Shown: positions 1 to 13,583 of the stretch, piece after piece
How the letters are laid out: each line of letters begins with the position of its first letter
How positions within the stretch are numbered: the first letter of the stretch is position 1
Assembly (NCBI GenBank): GCA_027924585.1
Contig: BSBM01000179.1
Location: 12,996,501 to 13,060,500 of the forward strand
Source: Larix kaempferi
Lineage: Eukaryota > Streptophyta > Pinopsida > Pinales > Pinaceae
Length of the DNA: 64,000 bases
Direction of reading: 5' to 3'
Translations under genes and position numbers: made by a program
Notes under the pieces: generated by a model
Databases searched by the model: none
Seen by the model: the letters and a program-made list of their open reading frames with translations, nothing else
What the model was told of the DNA's origin: nothing

Positions 1-420
1 CTCCATTTTTAAATGGATTTTCATCCCATTAACTTTGGGATTAGATATTTGTAAATCCTATTCATTTTGGGAATAAGATATATATTGTTGGTCTATTTAA
101 ACAAGTGTAATTTGCATCGAAGGTATTGGAAAATGCATGAAAGGTTTGAATCTTTTGAGGAGAGAATGGTAAGAAGCCATTATGCCTTTGTGAAGGTTTT
201 GTAATATTTGCTTTGTAAGAGGCTTGTAGCAACCCTTGAGAGATTTTGGAGAGTGAGAGGACTTCATTGTTGAATCCTAAGTCTCTTTGTAGCAGTTGTG
301 AAGAAGGCATTTTTGTACTTGTTCAAGCATTTATTGAAGACTAATAAGATCGATCCTCATTGGAGCTAGACCGAGAGGCGTAGTCCATCAGGGTCAAACT
401 CTGTTAACATATGGTGTCTT
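1..420 (+). other. Possible LTR tail fragment, otherwise non-coding
   Basis: No credible reading frame. A TATA-like TATTTAAAC near 96, followed by a stretch ending around GGTGTCTTC at about 412-420, has the general look of the R-U5 part of an LTR. No partner LTR, primer site or target duplication is visible, so this is a weak guess. Confidence 0.2.
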
Positions 421-1201
421 CATTTTTATGGTTTGCATATCTTATGTTATTTATATTTTTCAGTTCTTTAATCCTTTCATCAACTTGTTATTTAAATCCT
501 TTTTACAAGTTAATTGGTTTAAGAATTCACATGAAAATTCAAGTGTTAGTACATCTTGTCACTTTCGGATCAATTTCCCCCTTATAAGCCTATAGGGAGG
601 GATGGAATCACCCTGATCCACAATGAAAGGGGGTGACGGGGCAACAAAAGGGAAATTTTTTTGAGTTCAAACTCAGATCTGAGCAGTCCTAGAGGTGGAA
701 TAGGCCCACGACTTATGAAAAAAGAACCTTGTAATAAAAAAACCCAGGAAATCCAAGAATAAAGAATTCAATGAACTGAAAGGAAAAAAATAGGGAAACT
801 ATAACCAACCTTTCCCTAGTGGATTCACGAGTTTTGTTGTAGAGTTTTCTTCTGTAGACAGGTGAGCACCCTCTTGAACCCTTTCCCTTGGTTCAAGATA
901 GACTGTAGGGTATACCAATGCAATATTCCCACTAGATATAACTATCTAGACACTGTATCTACACATCTGACTTCCATGTCATCATGTAAGAAGAGAGAGA
1001 AAGGAAGGTGACATACCTTAAATGAAAGAGATCATTTGATGTAGATAGTCCTTGTCTCTTGCAGACCTGATAATCTTTACCCTAGCTCTAGATCCACTTA
1101 GTCAATCAACCTACACACAAAGAGACATCCAAACCTTTCTCAAAAACCTCTTGACATATAAAATATGGATAAGAATGAATATATAACTAGCATAGATCCA
1201 T
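421..1201. other. Non-coding stretch
   Basis: I see no gene, RNA gene or element end. It contains a pyrimidine/purine-rich patch around 585-645 (CCCCC and GGGGTGACGGGG runs) and ordinary AT-rich sequence. Confidence 0.5.
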
Positions 1202-1317
1202 CTTAAACCTGTATCTATCAAGAACCAAGAGGGATCCAATTTCTTGAGGTGTGTTTCTTTTTTTAAATTTAAACTCAAGAAATTTGATCTCTCTTGATTG
1301 ATAGATCCGGGTTTAAG
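1202..1317. repeat. Imperfect inverted repeat (hairpin)
   Basis: The arm at 1202-1248 (starting CTTAAACC, ending TTTCTTGAG) is largely the reverse complement of 1274-1317, with a ~25-base AT-rich loop. A few mismatches and a 2-3 base length difference are present. It could be the remains of a small foldback element or MITE; no flanking target duplication was found. Confidence 0.6.
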
Positions 1318-1327
1318 TTTTAATTTT

Positions 1328-1470
1328 TTATTTTATAAACGAACATCTATTTTTTAATTACTTTTCATAATATTTTATTTTATGAACCAACATAGATTTT
1401 TTTAAAATACTTTCCATAATTTTTTATTTTATGAGCCGACATGAATTTTGTTAATTATTTTGTTAGTAAC
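1328..1470. repeat. Short AT-rich tandem repeat, about 3 copies
   Basis: Three diverged copies of a ~48-base unit start with TTTTATTTTAT(A/G)A and contain a (G/C)AACATNNATTTTT core. They lie directly beside the 1202-1317 hairpin. Non-coding. Confidence 0.5.
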
Positions 1471-2239
1471 AAACGTTACATCACAAACGTTACAACATCT
1501 CCCCCATACTGGGCTGTAGAGCGCCTCGTTTATCTCGGTGCAAACATAGATCTCAGCTAGCATAAACAAGATCTAATATGTATTACATAAGAAATAGTAG
1601 ATCCAACATGTATGTGTTATGAATAATATAGATCTATAGAAAAGAAACAAAATCATCCATGAACGACATAATAGAAGGGCGGATGAATCACATGTCTATA
1701 TTGAATAATAACAAGAGACAAACATCATATATTATCTTGTGTTGAATATACAAATCTCTTCCAATGCTATTGATCCAAGTCCTTCCTAGGCTGTAGAAAA
1801 TATGCTTGATCACAATGGCTTAGAGAATCAAAGTGATTTCACTAGCATAACAATACATAACAAGAGTCTCTCCTTTCTCATAAAATGGCCTCAATATATA
1901 GGTGAATGGAGAATGAATGGAGGATGAATCTATACTCCAAGAAATGGATGGAATTGATTTGGTGTCTAATTTCCCATGTAAGATGAATTAGAGCCAAGTC
2001 ATGCACATGCTCCTACCCAAAATATTCCTAAACTTCAAGGATACGCGTACCATCACCGCTGTCAAGGTATGTAGGAAGTGATGGTGTCCCTCCCATGCAA
2101 GTGTACAAGGAGGGATAGTAGATTGACCATCGCCCCCTGGAAGCACATAGAGGGTGATGGTAGAAAAAAAGTGAGAAAAATGAGGCTAGAGAAAAGTGTA
2201 AAGGTAAGTGTCTCAACTAGGCACTGAAGTAGTGTCTCC
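1471..2239. other. Non-coding stretch
   Basis: Nothing recognisable. A short reverse-strand frame near 2028-2216 is 62 codons, matches no family I know and is probably chance. Confidence 0.5.
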
Positions 2240-3600
2240 AATGAACCTAAGGTGGCAAATAAGGGTATAACAGTATCTGGGCTCTAAACATGGTTATGGG
2301 ACTAAATGTGGGCCCTAGGTACTAGAGAAATATTTTAGGCATCCATAGATAGGGACACTTCAAACAACTAAACATGGCCTCCTAAGGGTATCCTTATACT
2401 CTGATTCGGGGTCTGTGTCATCAAGTAGTTATGAGTAGTAGATATGGGTCTTATGATCATATACAAGATAAAGGGAGGAATTCCATGATTTATGACATAA
2501 AATAATATTTAAATAACCATGGTCCAAGCACGATGCTTAAAACACCACACACAATTCCTTAGGGAAAGCAAAACCTTATTCCCCAAAGGAAGAGTTTAAG
2601 CATCCAACATTAAAATCATTATACCTTAATCAACCACACATGACCTCTTGAGTATATCCTTGGATGGAAATTGAGGATATTGGAGTCATTAGAAGGTTTA
2701 AGCAGTATGGATATGTATGTGGTCCTTGGATATCATTGGGGTAGAAACCTAATCCTTGTCCCTAAATTAATATTATAGGAATCTAAACGCAATAATGAAG
2801 CATCGATCAAAACACATGACCATCCAAGTGTATATTTGACCTAAAAGTGTGGATAATGAGCTTTAGATCATAATGTGTGGTTCATAAGTACCTCAATATG
2901 ATTAATGGATGAACATAGGCCATAGTCCCTAAAGGAAGCTTTCATGAATCCAATTCCAAAAACAAAATATCAAACCAATACACATGACTTACAAAAGGTA
3001 TCCTTCACCTTTGAGTGGGCATATTAGAACCATTTGAGTTTTTGAGAACTAAGTATTGGTCTTGAGGCCTTGACCAAGATCTATAAATCAAACTCAAACA
3101 TTGGACTTAAAAGGCCTCTTATAGGGCTCAAGGGCCATAAGTGAGGCCCCAAACTACCATGTATGAACTCTCCATGGGATATTTGGCCATTTTTTAGTGA
3201 TATGAGAACCATTAGAAGGTTCTTAGAATCAAGGATTTCTTGTAGGGTCTTAGAGATGTTCAATAGAGGAACATAAGTCCTTAGGACATAAAGTAATTTT
3301 CTACGCATCTAACACCAAGTACATTTCCACAAAAAATCACACCTCACCTCTAAAGAGTATCATTTATCTTTGATTTGGGATATATGCCCCATTAGGAGGT
3401 TTCAATAACTATGAATTAGTATTGGTACCTTGACCATAGTCAATGGAGGAAACTTAGGCATTATGAATTAAAGGTATCTTCTAAGTTTCAACTGCCAGGA
3501 ATGGGGCCTTGAACCACCATACACTCACTTAGAAGGTTTTATCACTAGGAATATATCATGATTCCTTGCACATGGTTTGGCGAGTAAACACAATCCATGG
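2240..3600. repeat. Decayed tandem array, monomer about 180 bp
   Basis: Similar phrases recur: GGTATCCTT or GAGTATC followed by a ..TTTGATT..GGGATAT.. segment, then ATTAGAAGGTT or ATTAGGAGGTT, then a 'tatggatatggtccttga'-like part. The clearest spacing is about 175-185 bases (near 2995, 3170, 3350, 3530). Copies are strongly diverged and individual boundaries cannot be set by eye. It resembles an old satellite block rather than a gene. Confidence 0.45.
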
Positions 3601-6002
3601 TTCTATTGCAACCTGTATTAGACATCCATAGTTCCTCTTGTAGGTTCTACAACATTATTTTCTTGCACAAAACTTGCATTTAATCATTAATCCTTAAAAT
3701 ACAAAGTAGGTTCAAGTAATCATGCCAACTTCATATTTTTTACTATTAGACTACACTTGTGTTACTCCTCTCACTTTTTCCATGAACCTAATACGCTTCT
3801 AATCATTTTCCCTTTCAAATCTCACTTTATGGCATAAGACCTAGAGTTTTGATCCAAGACCATGGTTTAGTCCTCAACACCCATCCTTAGTTGACCAAAT
3901 TTTAAAATGGTACCTATATACCAATTGTATACAATGGATTAATTTAATATTATTATTGCACTACCACTAGAAAACATTGGGAAAAAGGTGAAGGTATTCC
4001 ATTTCAATCCCTCTCTAATCCTTTGTCGCCATAGTCCAAATATCAAACCTCAGTCATTTGTGTGACTATTGGGGAATACGATAAATGGAGGATCAAAAGG
4101 GTTGATGGAAATGAACTTGTTGAGGAAAATAATCACAAATAGGGGATCAATGATCAAGCCTTCTTCATGGATCCCTGAAATGAAAAATGAAAGAGGAAAG
4201 GGGAGCCACATAGCGAAAAAACAAGGCAAATGGAGGAATGGGAAACTCTCCACCTTTAATATGATGCACATATGTATGGAAATATCAATATTTTAATAAT
4301 TCACATGTACCATGGAATAAAACTCAACATGATGTTTTTCAATGCTTATCTCTTCAAAGTTGGTAAGAAAGTTTCCTATGTCAAGGATGGTCAAGTCATA
4401 TTTAATGACATACAAGCCCAATTTGCAAATTTCAATGTTGGACCCTTTGTCCAGTCATTAGATGGCTTCCAGGTGGACATGATTATTCATAGAAAAAAAA
4501 AAGGTTCTATTCATTATGATAAAAATAAATAACTTTAGACTTATATAGATATGAATAGGATTTCTAATAACCCATTGTTTGATTGATTCCGAGTTTGCTT
4601 GCCTAGTCTACAAAGAGAGAAAAGTGCACACCTCATAAGTGGCCAAATCCCACTGTCATCACTTCTCAATCATATTCTGTTCTGAATCTTATCCAAAGGA
4701 AAAACCAATATAAGTATAAATATAGACTAGTCCCATTGTTGAGAATGTGCCTTCGCATTTTCAAGACCTATTTTAAGCAACGATTTGGTGGCAGTAGTTC
4801 AAGGTTTAAAAATTTCTATTTATAAACTCTAAATTAGAAATTTAGAGTTTCCATGTTGTATTTGGTTATGATCCATTTCCAACTACACCTCATTCACCTA
4901 ATTTTGATATCGAATTATCTAGTTATGGTTGTCACAAAGTTCAGTATCGATTATGAGGGGATTGTTTTCTAAACTTGAATACTAGAGTTTCATGATAGTA
5001 AAAGATGATTTACTAATCTCATGTCATATTTTTGAGTGGATTTCATCAAAGTACTCATCAATATATTTCCAATGATACCTATCTTTTCTCAATTGGGTAT
5101 CATATGACAATGTGGAAACCTTTACAAAATTGAGTCTTTTACAGACCCCGCTAGCCAATCAATATTAGGGGTATATATTATTGGAAAAAAATGAGGGGAT
5201 AGATGGCATAGGATTAGTTCATCAATGACATATTCATGGTAAGATCATCAATACCTTTTTTATTACATGTTGGAAACTCTATTCCAACTTCATCTCACTA
5301 GGGTTCTCCTTGGTATCTTTGGTTAATGTCCAATTCAAAGTCAAAGGTTAACTGGCACGATTTTCAAGAAAATAATAATATTAAAAAAATAAAAAAAGGA
5401 AAAATAAAAGCTTTAGAAAAGGAAAAATGAGGAGATGCCATGCATGCTTCCTCATGCAAAAAGAAGAGATTTTAAAAATGAAAATCAAGGAAAATAGAAA
5501 GCCCCCATCCCCCCTTCTCCTTGGTTCATTTTCGAAATTTGGAAATGGAGCTTTGCAAATCTAGTTCATGGGTGGAAGATCATTTTTTTTCACACAAATT
5601 TCATTAAATTTGGAATTAAACAGTGGATCTAGAATTCAAAAATAACCAAAACACTAAATTATATGGTTGCACTTGTAATAAAATATTTCCAAATTTAATG
5701 AAATATGTGGTTGTTTACAGTGAACTCCTCGAGTAGGTACCATTGCTAGCCATCACTAGTTCACAACTAAAGTTGATAGATTAGTTTTTGGTGTACATTT
5801 TGGTTCATTGAGAGCTTTTCAGTGTTGGTTCAATGGATTGAGTTGAATGTATGGTTGTATGATGTATTGGTTCTAATAATTTTTTGTTGGTTTTGACACG
5901 CATGAAGGAAAATGTACCATATCAGAATGGGTTGATGGATGGTTTGAGTTGTTTTGTTACTGGAATGGTTTTAGTGTTGTTTGAACCAAAATTCTGGGGT
6001 GA
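3601..6002. other. Non-coding stretch with weak short frames
   Basis: Overlapping short frames at 4050-4532 on both strands have no recognisable domain. The + frame 4272-4532 (86 codons) is the longest but starts inside low-complexity sequence and lacks neighbours. I see no element ends, RNA genes or promoters. Confidence 0.4.
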
Positions 6003-6410
6003 ATTTGTGTTAGATAATGATGGATTGGGTGCTAGTTTCTAGAGTATTTAGTTGTTGAGATGAATTATTTTACTACTAGTTCAATTGTGTAAGAATATTG
6101 AAAGAGGGAGGGGATTTGAACTCCTCTTGTGTACTATACCCAAGCCCCTTGGCCCTCTTGGAAATATTCATGCAAATGATTCAAAGAATTTCACTTACAT
6201 GTGTTCTATTTCAAATCAGGTCAAACTCAGGGGTGTACTTACCATTTGAATTGGAACTTCCATTCCGAGTCCAAAAGAATTGTTTCCAAAACTAAATTTT
6301 TTGATTTGGACACATTTTAAACAAACACAAATCCCCCTATGGGGGTTTCTCTTTGCCTAGGTTTTGGGTATGATTTTGATCCTAGTTTCTTAATAATGTT
6401 GAAAGGAAAT

Positions 6411-7388
6411 TGTTGGGACTCAGAAATGTCATATTTTCATCCACTTTACCTTTCGATATTCTTCACATTTCATCATCCCATTAACCTCTCATCATACTAT
6501 TTCCATACATATAATTGAGTTTCATCTTATTATTTTCCACTTTATTCATTTTAGTATTATAAGTGAATTTATGATTAAATATTGGAAATTAACATGTTTT
6601 TCACTAATATCTCAAGTATGGATGAGCTTTGTAATGTGTAGGAATATGGAAGGATCAATTCAAAGAAAGACTCCTTGAATATCTCCTCCACCACTTCAAG
6701 GAGATAGTTATTCAAAGAATATTCCAAGGAGAAGATCATGGAGATTTGGTTGGCATATCTTATCTAGGATGTATGAGAGACATGTGGAGAATTTGTGAGA
6801 GACATGTGAAGGATTTGAAGGGATCATGTCTTGTAATAATAGGAAAGTAGTTGAAAGTGGTTGAGAGAATAGTGGATCTGTCATTATAAGATGGTTATAT
6901 TCTTCTCAAAGAAATTCATGTATAAAAGAGAGTGCTCTCTCTTCATTTGGAGGAGTAGATTAATCGTAGATTAGGAGGAGATTAGTCTCAGATTGTAGAA
7001 GTTAGTTTTGACTTTGTAATATGGAGAATGGGATTCTTAGCTTTCGTTCATAATATTAGTTTTGATTCTTTCATGATTTGTCATTGATCCTTGTGATGTA
7101 AATTAAGATTTCTTTATTGTTAATGTGAGCCCACATGTGTTGTCTCGTTGCTCTTCATATGTTGTCTTTCTTTCATGCAATTTACTTTCACCTATGTGTT
7201 TCAGCTTCCAGCATTAGATTAACAGTTGTGTGTTTCATCTTAAGGGGGGATTACATTAGCAATTATCAATTAGCAAGGGGGGTTAGATTAGCTTAATTCA
7301 ACCTCAATCCTGCATATATTTTGCATGTGCTTCGTAAGCCTACGAACCTCAGATTGACAAATTAAATAGTTGGGAAACTACTACAACA
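6411..7388 (+). mobile_element. Solo LTR, about 978 bp
   Basis: Starts TGTTGGGACTC and ends CTACAACA, giving TGTTG...CAACA terminal inverted repeats. It interrupts the first copy of the A-B duplication exactly where the second copy is uninterrupted. The left flank is GAAAT; the right flank GAATGAAAC fits the same target duplication with one A lost. A TATAAAAG box lies at 6921. No internal retrotransposon coding region is present, so this fits an LTR left by recombination between the two LTRs of a former full element. Confidence 0.6.
6921..6928 (+). promoter_or_regulatory. TATA box in solo LTR
   Basis: TATAAAAG at the middle of the solo LTR, immediately followed by the hairpin-like AGAGAGTGCTCTCTCT. 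The position fits a U3/R boundary in + orientation. Confidence 0.5.
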
Positions 7389-8117
7389 GAATGAAACGAC
7401 AATCTTTCAACCTAACAAAAATCAATAAATTAAGAGCTATAGGTAGTTGTGTTCCTAGTGTTTGTAAAAATCCCTCAACCAAATAACTATCTACCAAGTG
7501 TTTGTCAAAATGCATGAGCCAAAATTGCTATAACTCCTTCATCTAGAGGAAAACTTTGTGCTAGATAATGATGGATTGGGTGTTAGTTTCAAAATAATTT
7601 AGTGTTTAGTTTAAAATATTTCACTACTGGTTCACTTGTGTAAAAATATCGTATGAGGGAAGAGATTTGAACCCCGCTTGGGCACCGGATCGTGACCGAA
7701 CCCAAGCCCCTTGGCCCTCTTGGAATTTTTTTTTTTTTTTTTTGAAAAATGATTCAAATAATAATCTTTATAGGTGTTTCTCTTTCAAATCAAGTTGAAT
7801 TCAAGGGTTATTCATACCATTTTAACTTTTAACCCCCATTTTGAGTCCAAATAGATGCTTCCAAAACCAAATTTCGTGATATGGACACATTTAAAAAAAT
7901 GTAGATCCCCCTATGTGGGTTTCTCTTTAACTAGGCTTTGTGTATGATTTTGTTTCTGATTTCTTAAGAATGTTGGAAGGGTCTCATGAAATTAAGAGTT
8001 GTAGGTAGCTAGGTGCCATGTATTTTTCAAAATCCCTTAACCAAATAGTTGTCTACCAAGTGTTTGGTGAAATGCATGAGAAAAAAATGCCATATATAAC
8101 TCCATCTAGAGGTGGAA

Positions 8118-11100
8118 TTTTCACCCAAAAAACGTTAGAATGAATGGATTGGAAAGAAATTCAATGCTACAAAGGTAAAACTCATTAATTTAGTCTAGAT
8201 TTTTTGAAAAATTATGGGAGTGACTAAACCTATTTTATAACTTACCTAATATATTTTCTAGGTGAGTTTGGGCTCATTTTTAAGCTAATTTTGGATTGAA
8301 AAACTTGATGTTTTCATATTTGTTTTCTTTCCTAACTTTCCAGCCACATTGATAATGTGATTGTTTCTTTCAGTTACCCCCTTTTGACTGAATTTTACAA
8401 GGAAATTGCAAAACCATCTCAAAGAGTTAATCTAGTCCATCTTTGGGCCTAAAAGGGAGCGATCAACTTGTTGTTCGATCTTATTAGTTTTTACTGGTTT
8501 GAAAAATTAGTGAGATAATATTCCACATCCACACCCTAGTTTCACACATTCTTCCCCTTTTGTGTCATCCAAGAAGTCGAGGGTAGGGTGATATTGAGAG
8601 GACTTGCACTCAAGTTCCCTGCCTCTCTTTCTTCCCCTTTTCCAAGTAAAAAACCAGACCATTTGAGCTATAGGTAGCATGTACTTCTTGTTGAGATATC
8701 AAAGAGGTTATAACCGACCTCAGTACTGAATATATATAATCTGTCTCAATGGACATATTTTTCTTATAACAAAGATGTTTGAAAGAAACATAGAGATGGA
8801 AAAGTATAACATTATATATTCCTAGGACTCAAGGAATTATAAACATATCTTATAATAAAATTAGGAAATATCATTACATTAGTGAAAATTTTTGAATGCT
8901 TGAACAAAGTTCATGAGTAAAATGTGTGAGCATGCATTAGATAATGTGAAAATGAGATATAGCATGCTAGGACATTGGTGCAATAAGGAGAATAATATGT
9001 ATAGAGGATTAAGAATGTTTTTTATATGTTTCAATACCAAATAGATGGATAACATTTTTTGAATTCTACTTGGGGATTGTTTTAAAGAATAGACAACCAA
9101 AATAATTTATCATGGATTTGAAGTCTTCAAATTAGATGGGTATATACTTTGTAGTTTGTATACTGTTAAAAATAAACAATTCTTAAGATATTGTCCATAT
9201 TAAATTGTTATCGTTTTATGATGGCACATTTAAATATTCATGTTTTAAACAAAAACAAGTTTTACTATTTTTACTATAGTGGTGTAGAGACTTGAAAACA
9301 CAATTATGTTTAGAAAATAGAATGCAATGTATAGTAAACAATTGGTCAAATATTATTTGGAGGATTTGATTAGTTTCAACTTCCCCTTTGTGTATACCCA
9401 TCCAATGTTGATTCTAAGTGGTCTTTGATGTAGAATACTATAGGTTAAGTCCTTAATTGAAGGTTATATGCACGGGGGGTTCACTCAGTGAACTTGTTAC
9501 ATAGCACGATCGTTCGCATGATATTAAACAATATCCCTAATTTCACTAAATATTGGAAAATTCCTCCTAAAAATTTATTGTTGAACCCCCCTCCCAATAT
9601 GTCTTTCCAATTAATAAAACCCCTATTTTCACCAGATATTGTATGTAGCCATTTTTATCAACCCAATTTTTAATACCCCCTTTATATCATATTATCAAGT
9701 TGTAACAAATAGGAGACCTAACACACATTAGTATAAGCAAACACAATGCTAAATAAAATAATAGTATAATGCTAATAATGATTCCACCAGGATTGCAGGA
9801 GTGATTGATCAATTTGTAGTGTTGGATAGTGGAAAACCCAACGAAATAGTACCGGGGAAGGAAAAATGCGCAAAAGAAAACCCGATCAAGAGATCAACAT
9901 AACAAAGAATTTAAAAGGATGATAGTCCAATAGTTAGTGCAATGCTTAGAAAATATGAGAATTGCAGATGTTTCACACCATAGCCTGCCAATCTACCAAT
10001 TGTATATCCTCTAAATATAAGTATAGCCATAGCGAGCTCATGTTTTCTATAAGCTTAATAAATTAAACTCTATAAAAATGCAAAATTGAAACCCTTTCGT
10101 GGACGGACTCCCATACCTTCCTATCAAAACAAACATCATTGATGTTTGAACCCAAATAAACATAGAAAAATTTCTCTTACTTTCCAATAACACCATATGA
10201 TCATGTGCATATCTTGGATTTGGGTCATTCACAAGATGAAATGAATTTCCTCCACTTTAACACCATTTAGTTACCTTTTCTTGGGTTATATCTTTATTTT
10301 ATCTTTATAGGAGAGGGAAAAATCTCCATTGCTAAGTTTCAAGCATGCAATAGTTATAAAGATACATAGATGGTGAAACTTATACAATACCATTTCATGG
10401 TAACGTTAACACATAGGGTATGTAAATAAGGATTTAGATTTTCACCTAAGTTCATGTCAATTCCAACACAATACTAAGACGATTCCTTGCAAATAAGAAT
10501 TGAAATTACAATTATGAATGTGCCAAATATAACTCAATCTAACAATCATTCCTAACTGGCAATGTGAAAATGTTAAAGAAGAATACAAAAGTTGAAAGAA
10601 ATCATTAGTCAAGAAAGATTGATCTAAATTTTCTTGGTTCCAGTGAGCCAAGAAAGATTGATCTCACTTTTCTTGGTTGTCATGGAGCAAGGTTTGGTTG
10701 AATCTCAATACCCACCTAAATCCCAACCTAAAAAATGAAGAGTTAGATCTTTTGCTCGAATGCCTACAAAAAATACAATACAATTGTTCAACTCCAGAAC
10801 TCCCAATTAGGTACATCTCTTAACTTAAAGATGAAAAAAAATATAACATGAATTCAAACCAAGCCTAAATAAGCTATTAAATGAGGATTTCTCAAGGCCA
10901 ATAATCCAAAGAGACTTCCATTGATATATCATTGGTACATTATTATCATATTTATGCAAAATTAGGATCATAAGAAATAACACAATAAAAATGGAGGGTC
11001 CTTAAGTTTTAGGTGGTATGATTTGAGCCCGTGATTTGGAGGTATGAATCCATCCCATGATTTGTAGGTTATTCCCCAACCCACCCAAATAAAATAACCC

Positions 11101-13093
11101 CCAATATTTATATCACCGTGTCAAATTAAAAACCCCCCTTGACCCCTTAATACGAGGCAATATATTTTTTAGGTTTTTAAGAGTATTCAAACCCCCAATA
11201 TGAATGGACGTGATATGATATTACCTCACTAGTGACCCCCCGTGGTTATATGAGTTATCCTTTGAACTTGGGTGAAATGGATTTTATCATCCATTTGGCT
11301 TAGTTGGTTTTGAAATTTGGCCACTAGAAATTTATATAGGATTTCATTTTACTATAAATAAAGTTATCTATATCAACCCTAATATTACAGAGAAGATTAT
11401 AATCCATATCACCCTGTTATAGGTGCTACACAAACCCTTTATAAGGACTATTGTATTATGAAGGTGATCCTTTTTGAAAATTTCCCATTTTGTCATCTCA
11501 TCCTCTTAGTTGTATCTAGAACCCTTAGCTCTTGTGAAATTTTCAATGGATATTGTGTTTTATCATCAAGTAGTAGTTCAAGTCCACAACAATTGTGCTA
11601 TATTGTGGTTTATTACTCATATAAAATGTTGGATTGCTAAAAATACATGACCTTTATACACTGGTTTCACTTTTCTTTATAATGACTATGCCCGAGGAGG
11701 AGATCCAATTATTTGATTTAAATCTAATCTCATCCAACAAACACTATAGGCATTCTACTGGAAATAATTATCATGTAATGACTCTCATAATTTTCCTCAA
11801 GACTATCCTGTATTCCCCTTTCTCATATTAGCACCATCGTTGCTTCCATTGTCTTATATTTTAGGAGAGGATCTTACAGATTGTACTTACAACATAGTTT
11901 TAATTTTGAGCATCTAGAAACACTTGCAATTCTAAATCACAAATTCAAAAAAAATTTCAATTGACATTCAACCCAACTTATATGACAATCAAGCATTGCC
12001 AAAAAATCACACCCCTCCACCTCCTACATCTTGTGGATTACCCTTGGAAGCTTAATCAAGGATTAGCCCATGTTTACCATGGTCACAATGTGGAATTGTT
12101 GGTGTGGCTATATTTTCATTTATGTTAGGACTCCTAATACCACTACATTTTCCAATTTGTTTCACTCTTTTCATGAACTTGTCAACCTGAACATTGAATT
12201 GAGGTAGAAATCATCCCAATCACCAAAATTTGACTTTAGAGTCAACATGGTGAGTGTTTTCACCTTTGTCCCTAAAAATTAACTTATTCCTATTGAGCCA
12301 TTTCTACCACCAATTTTTTTTTAACTAGAACATTCCAAATAGTTCTTAATGTTTCTTTGACTATGAATTCTTAGGGTAAGCCACCATCTATAAAATAATC
12401 TACAAGATGAAACATATCTTAAATTTTTCCAATGAAGAAACAAATATTATATGAAGAAGCAAATAATATACAAGATGAGAGACATTGTTTTCATTTACCA
12501 TCCACTATATATAGAAAGGATCACCTCTAATAATTTTCTTCTTCCTTCTATGAACATTTTGGTTTTACTCACAAGGAAATTTTATTTTAGAAGGGTAGAT
12601 AGATTCCCATACTTGACTCCATCCTAAAGAAGGGGAAACATTTATGTGTGAATACAATGCTAGCCATTTTTCACCCTACATCCCTAGTTTATTCTTGTGC
12701 TTTCACCAACCTTTATTAAAATTAACTCATCAAAAGATATTCATGTGGGATCCATATGGGCCCTCTCCATTATAGAATGATATTGATCATTGATTTTAAA
12801 CCATACTAAATATTAATTTTAAAATCTAATTCCCTATTGATATATCCCATGGTTCCAAGGAGGTATAGTCCATGTTTATAGAATATTTGTGAAGCAATTT
12901 TTTTTATGGTTGATTTGCTGGAAAGCCTAGTATCCAAACTATGACTTGGTTGCTAGTGTCTCCACAAATCGGGAAAGTTTCTAGTTGTAGGGATGCATTC
13001 TACCTTTGAAATTTAGTTATTCATTTTTTTGTTTTTGACTTTACTCTATAAAATAAAATATATGAGGATATTTTCAATTTTAGATACCACCAA
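8118..13093. other. Long non-coding stretch
   Basis: No reading frame above about 75 codons and no recognisable domain. Minor structures: a perfect 15-base odd palindrome GTTCACTCAGTGAAC near 9479-9493; a short direct repeat of AAGAAAGATTGATCT..TTTCTTGGTT around 10611-10670; and runs of ACCCCCC near 11085-11260. None identifies an element. Confidence 0.45.
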
Positions 13094-13583
13094 GTACTGG
13101 AGTTGAGTGTAGTATACTTGTGCCCTCTATGACATTGAATAAATTGGGAAACTTATATATTGATTTAAAATAATCTTATTGTCTGTGGAACACAATATTT
13201 AGAAATTTAACCATGGACAGAAGAAAATTCTAAACTAGACCATAATTGTTGTAAATAGTTGACTATGCAATGATAAAATAAACCATCACAAATACATCAT
13301 TCAGAACAATATAAAAACATAGAAAGTTTTACTTATATGTACTGGAGTTGAGTGTAGTATACTTGTGCCCTCTATGACATTGAATAAATTGGGAAACTTA
13401 TATATTGATTTAAAATAATCTTATTGTCTATGGAACACAATTTTTAGAAATTTAACCATGGACAGAAGAAAATTCTAAACTAGACCATAATTGTTGTAAA
13501 CAGTTGACTATGCAATGATAAAATAAACCATCACAAATACATCATTTAGAACAATATAAAAACATAGAAAGTTTTACTTATAT
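13094..13583. repeat. 245-bp tandem duplication
   Basis: 13094-13338 is repeated head-to-tail at 13339-13583, each starting GTACTGGAGTTGAGTG. I count about four substitutions by eye, so identity is roughly 98%, much higher than the decayed surroundings. Non-coding. Confidence 0.9.

Larger units (their letters stand above)
6003..8117. repeat. Tandem duplication (~560 bp unit), first copy split
   Basis: Segment A at 6003-6410 recurs at 7555-7985, with shared landmarks AGATAATGATGGATTGGG, CCAAGCCCCTTGGCCCTCTTGG and CCCCCTATG(G/T)GGGTTTCTCTTT. Segment B at about 7420-7554 (AAATTAAGAG..TCTACCAAGTGTTTG..ATGCATGAG..CATCTAGAGG) recurs at 7986-8117. The ancestral order is therefore A-B-A-B. The first A-B pair is separated by the 6411-7388 insertion. 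The second A carries a poly-T run near 7726-7743. Moderately diverged and non-coding. Confidence 0.65.

Noticed and set aside
4050-4532. Small gene at 4069-4532
   Set aside because: Short overlapping frames on both strands, no domain, no start or splice context.
7622-7700. tRNA-like SINE on the - strand (GGTTCAAATCT box)
   Set aside because: B-box-like sequence is present, but no credible A box, tail or target duplication, and it lies inside the larger A-B duplicated unit.
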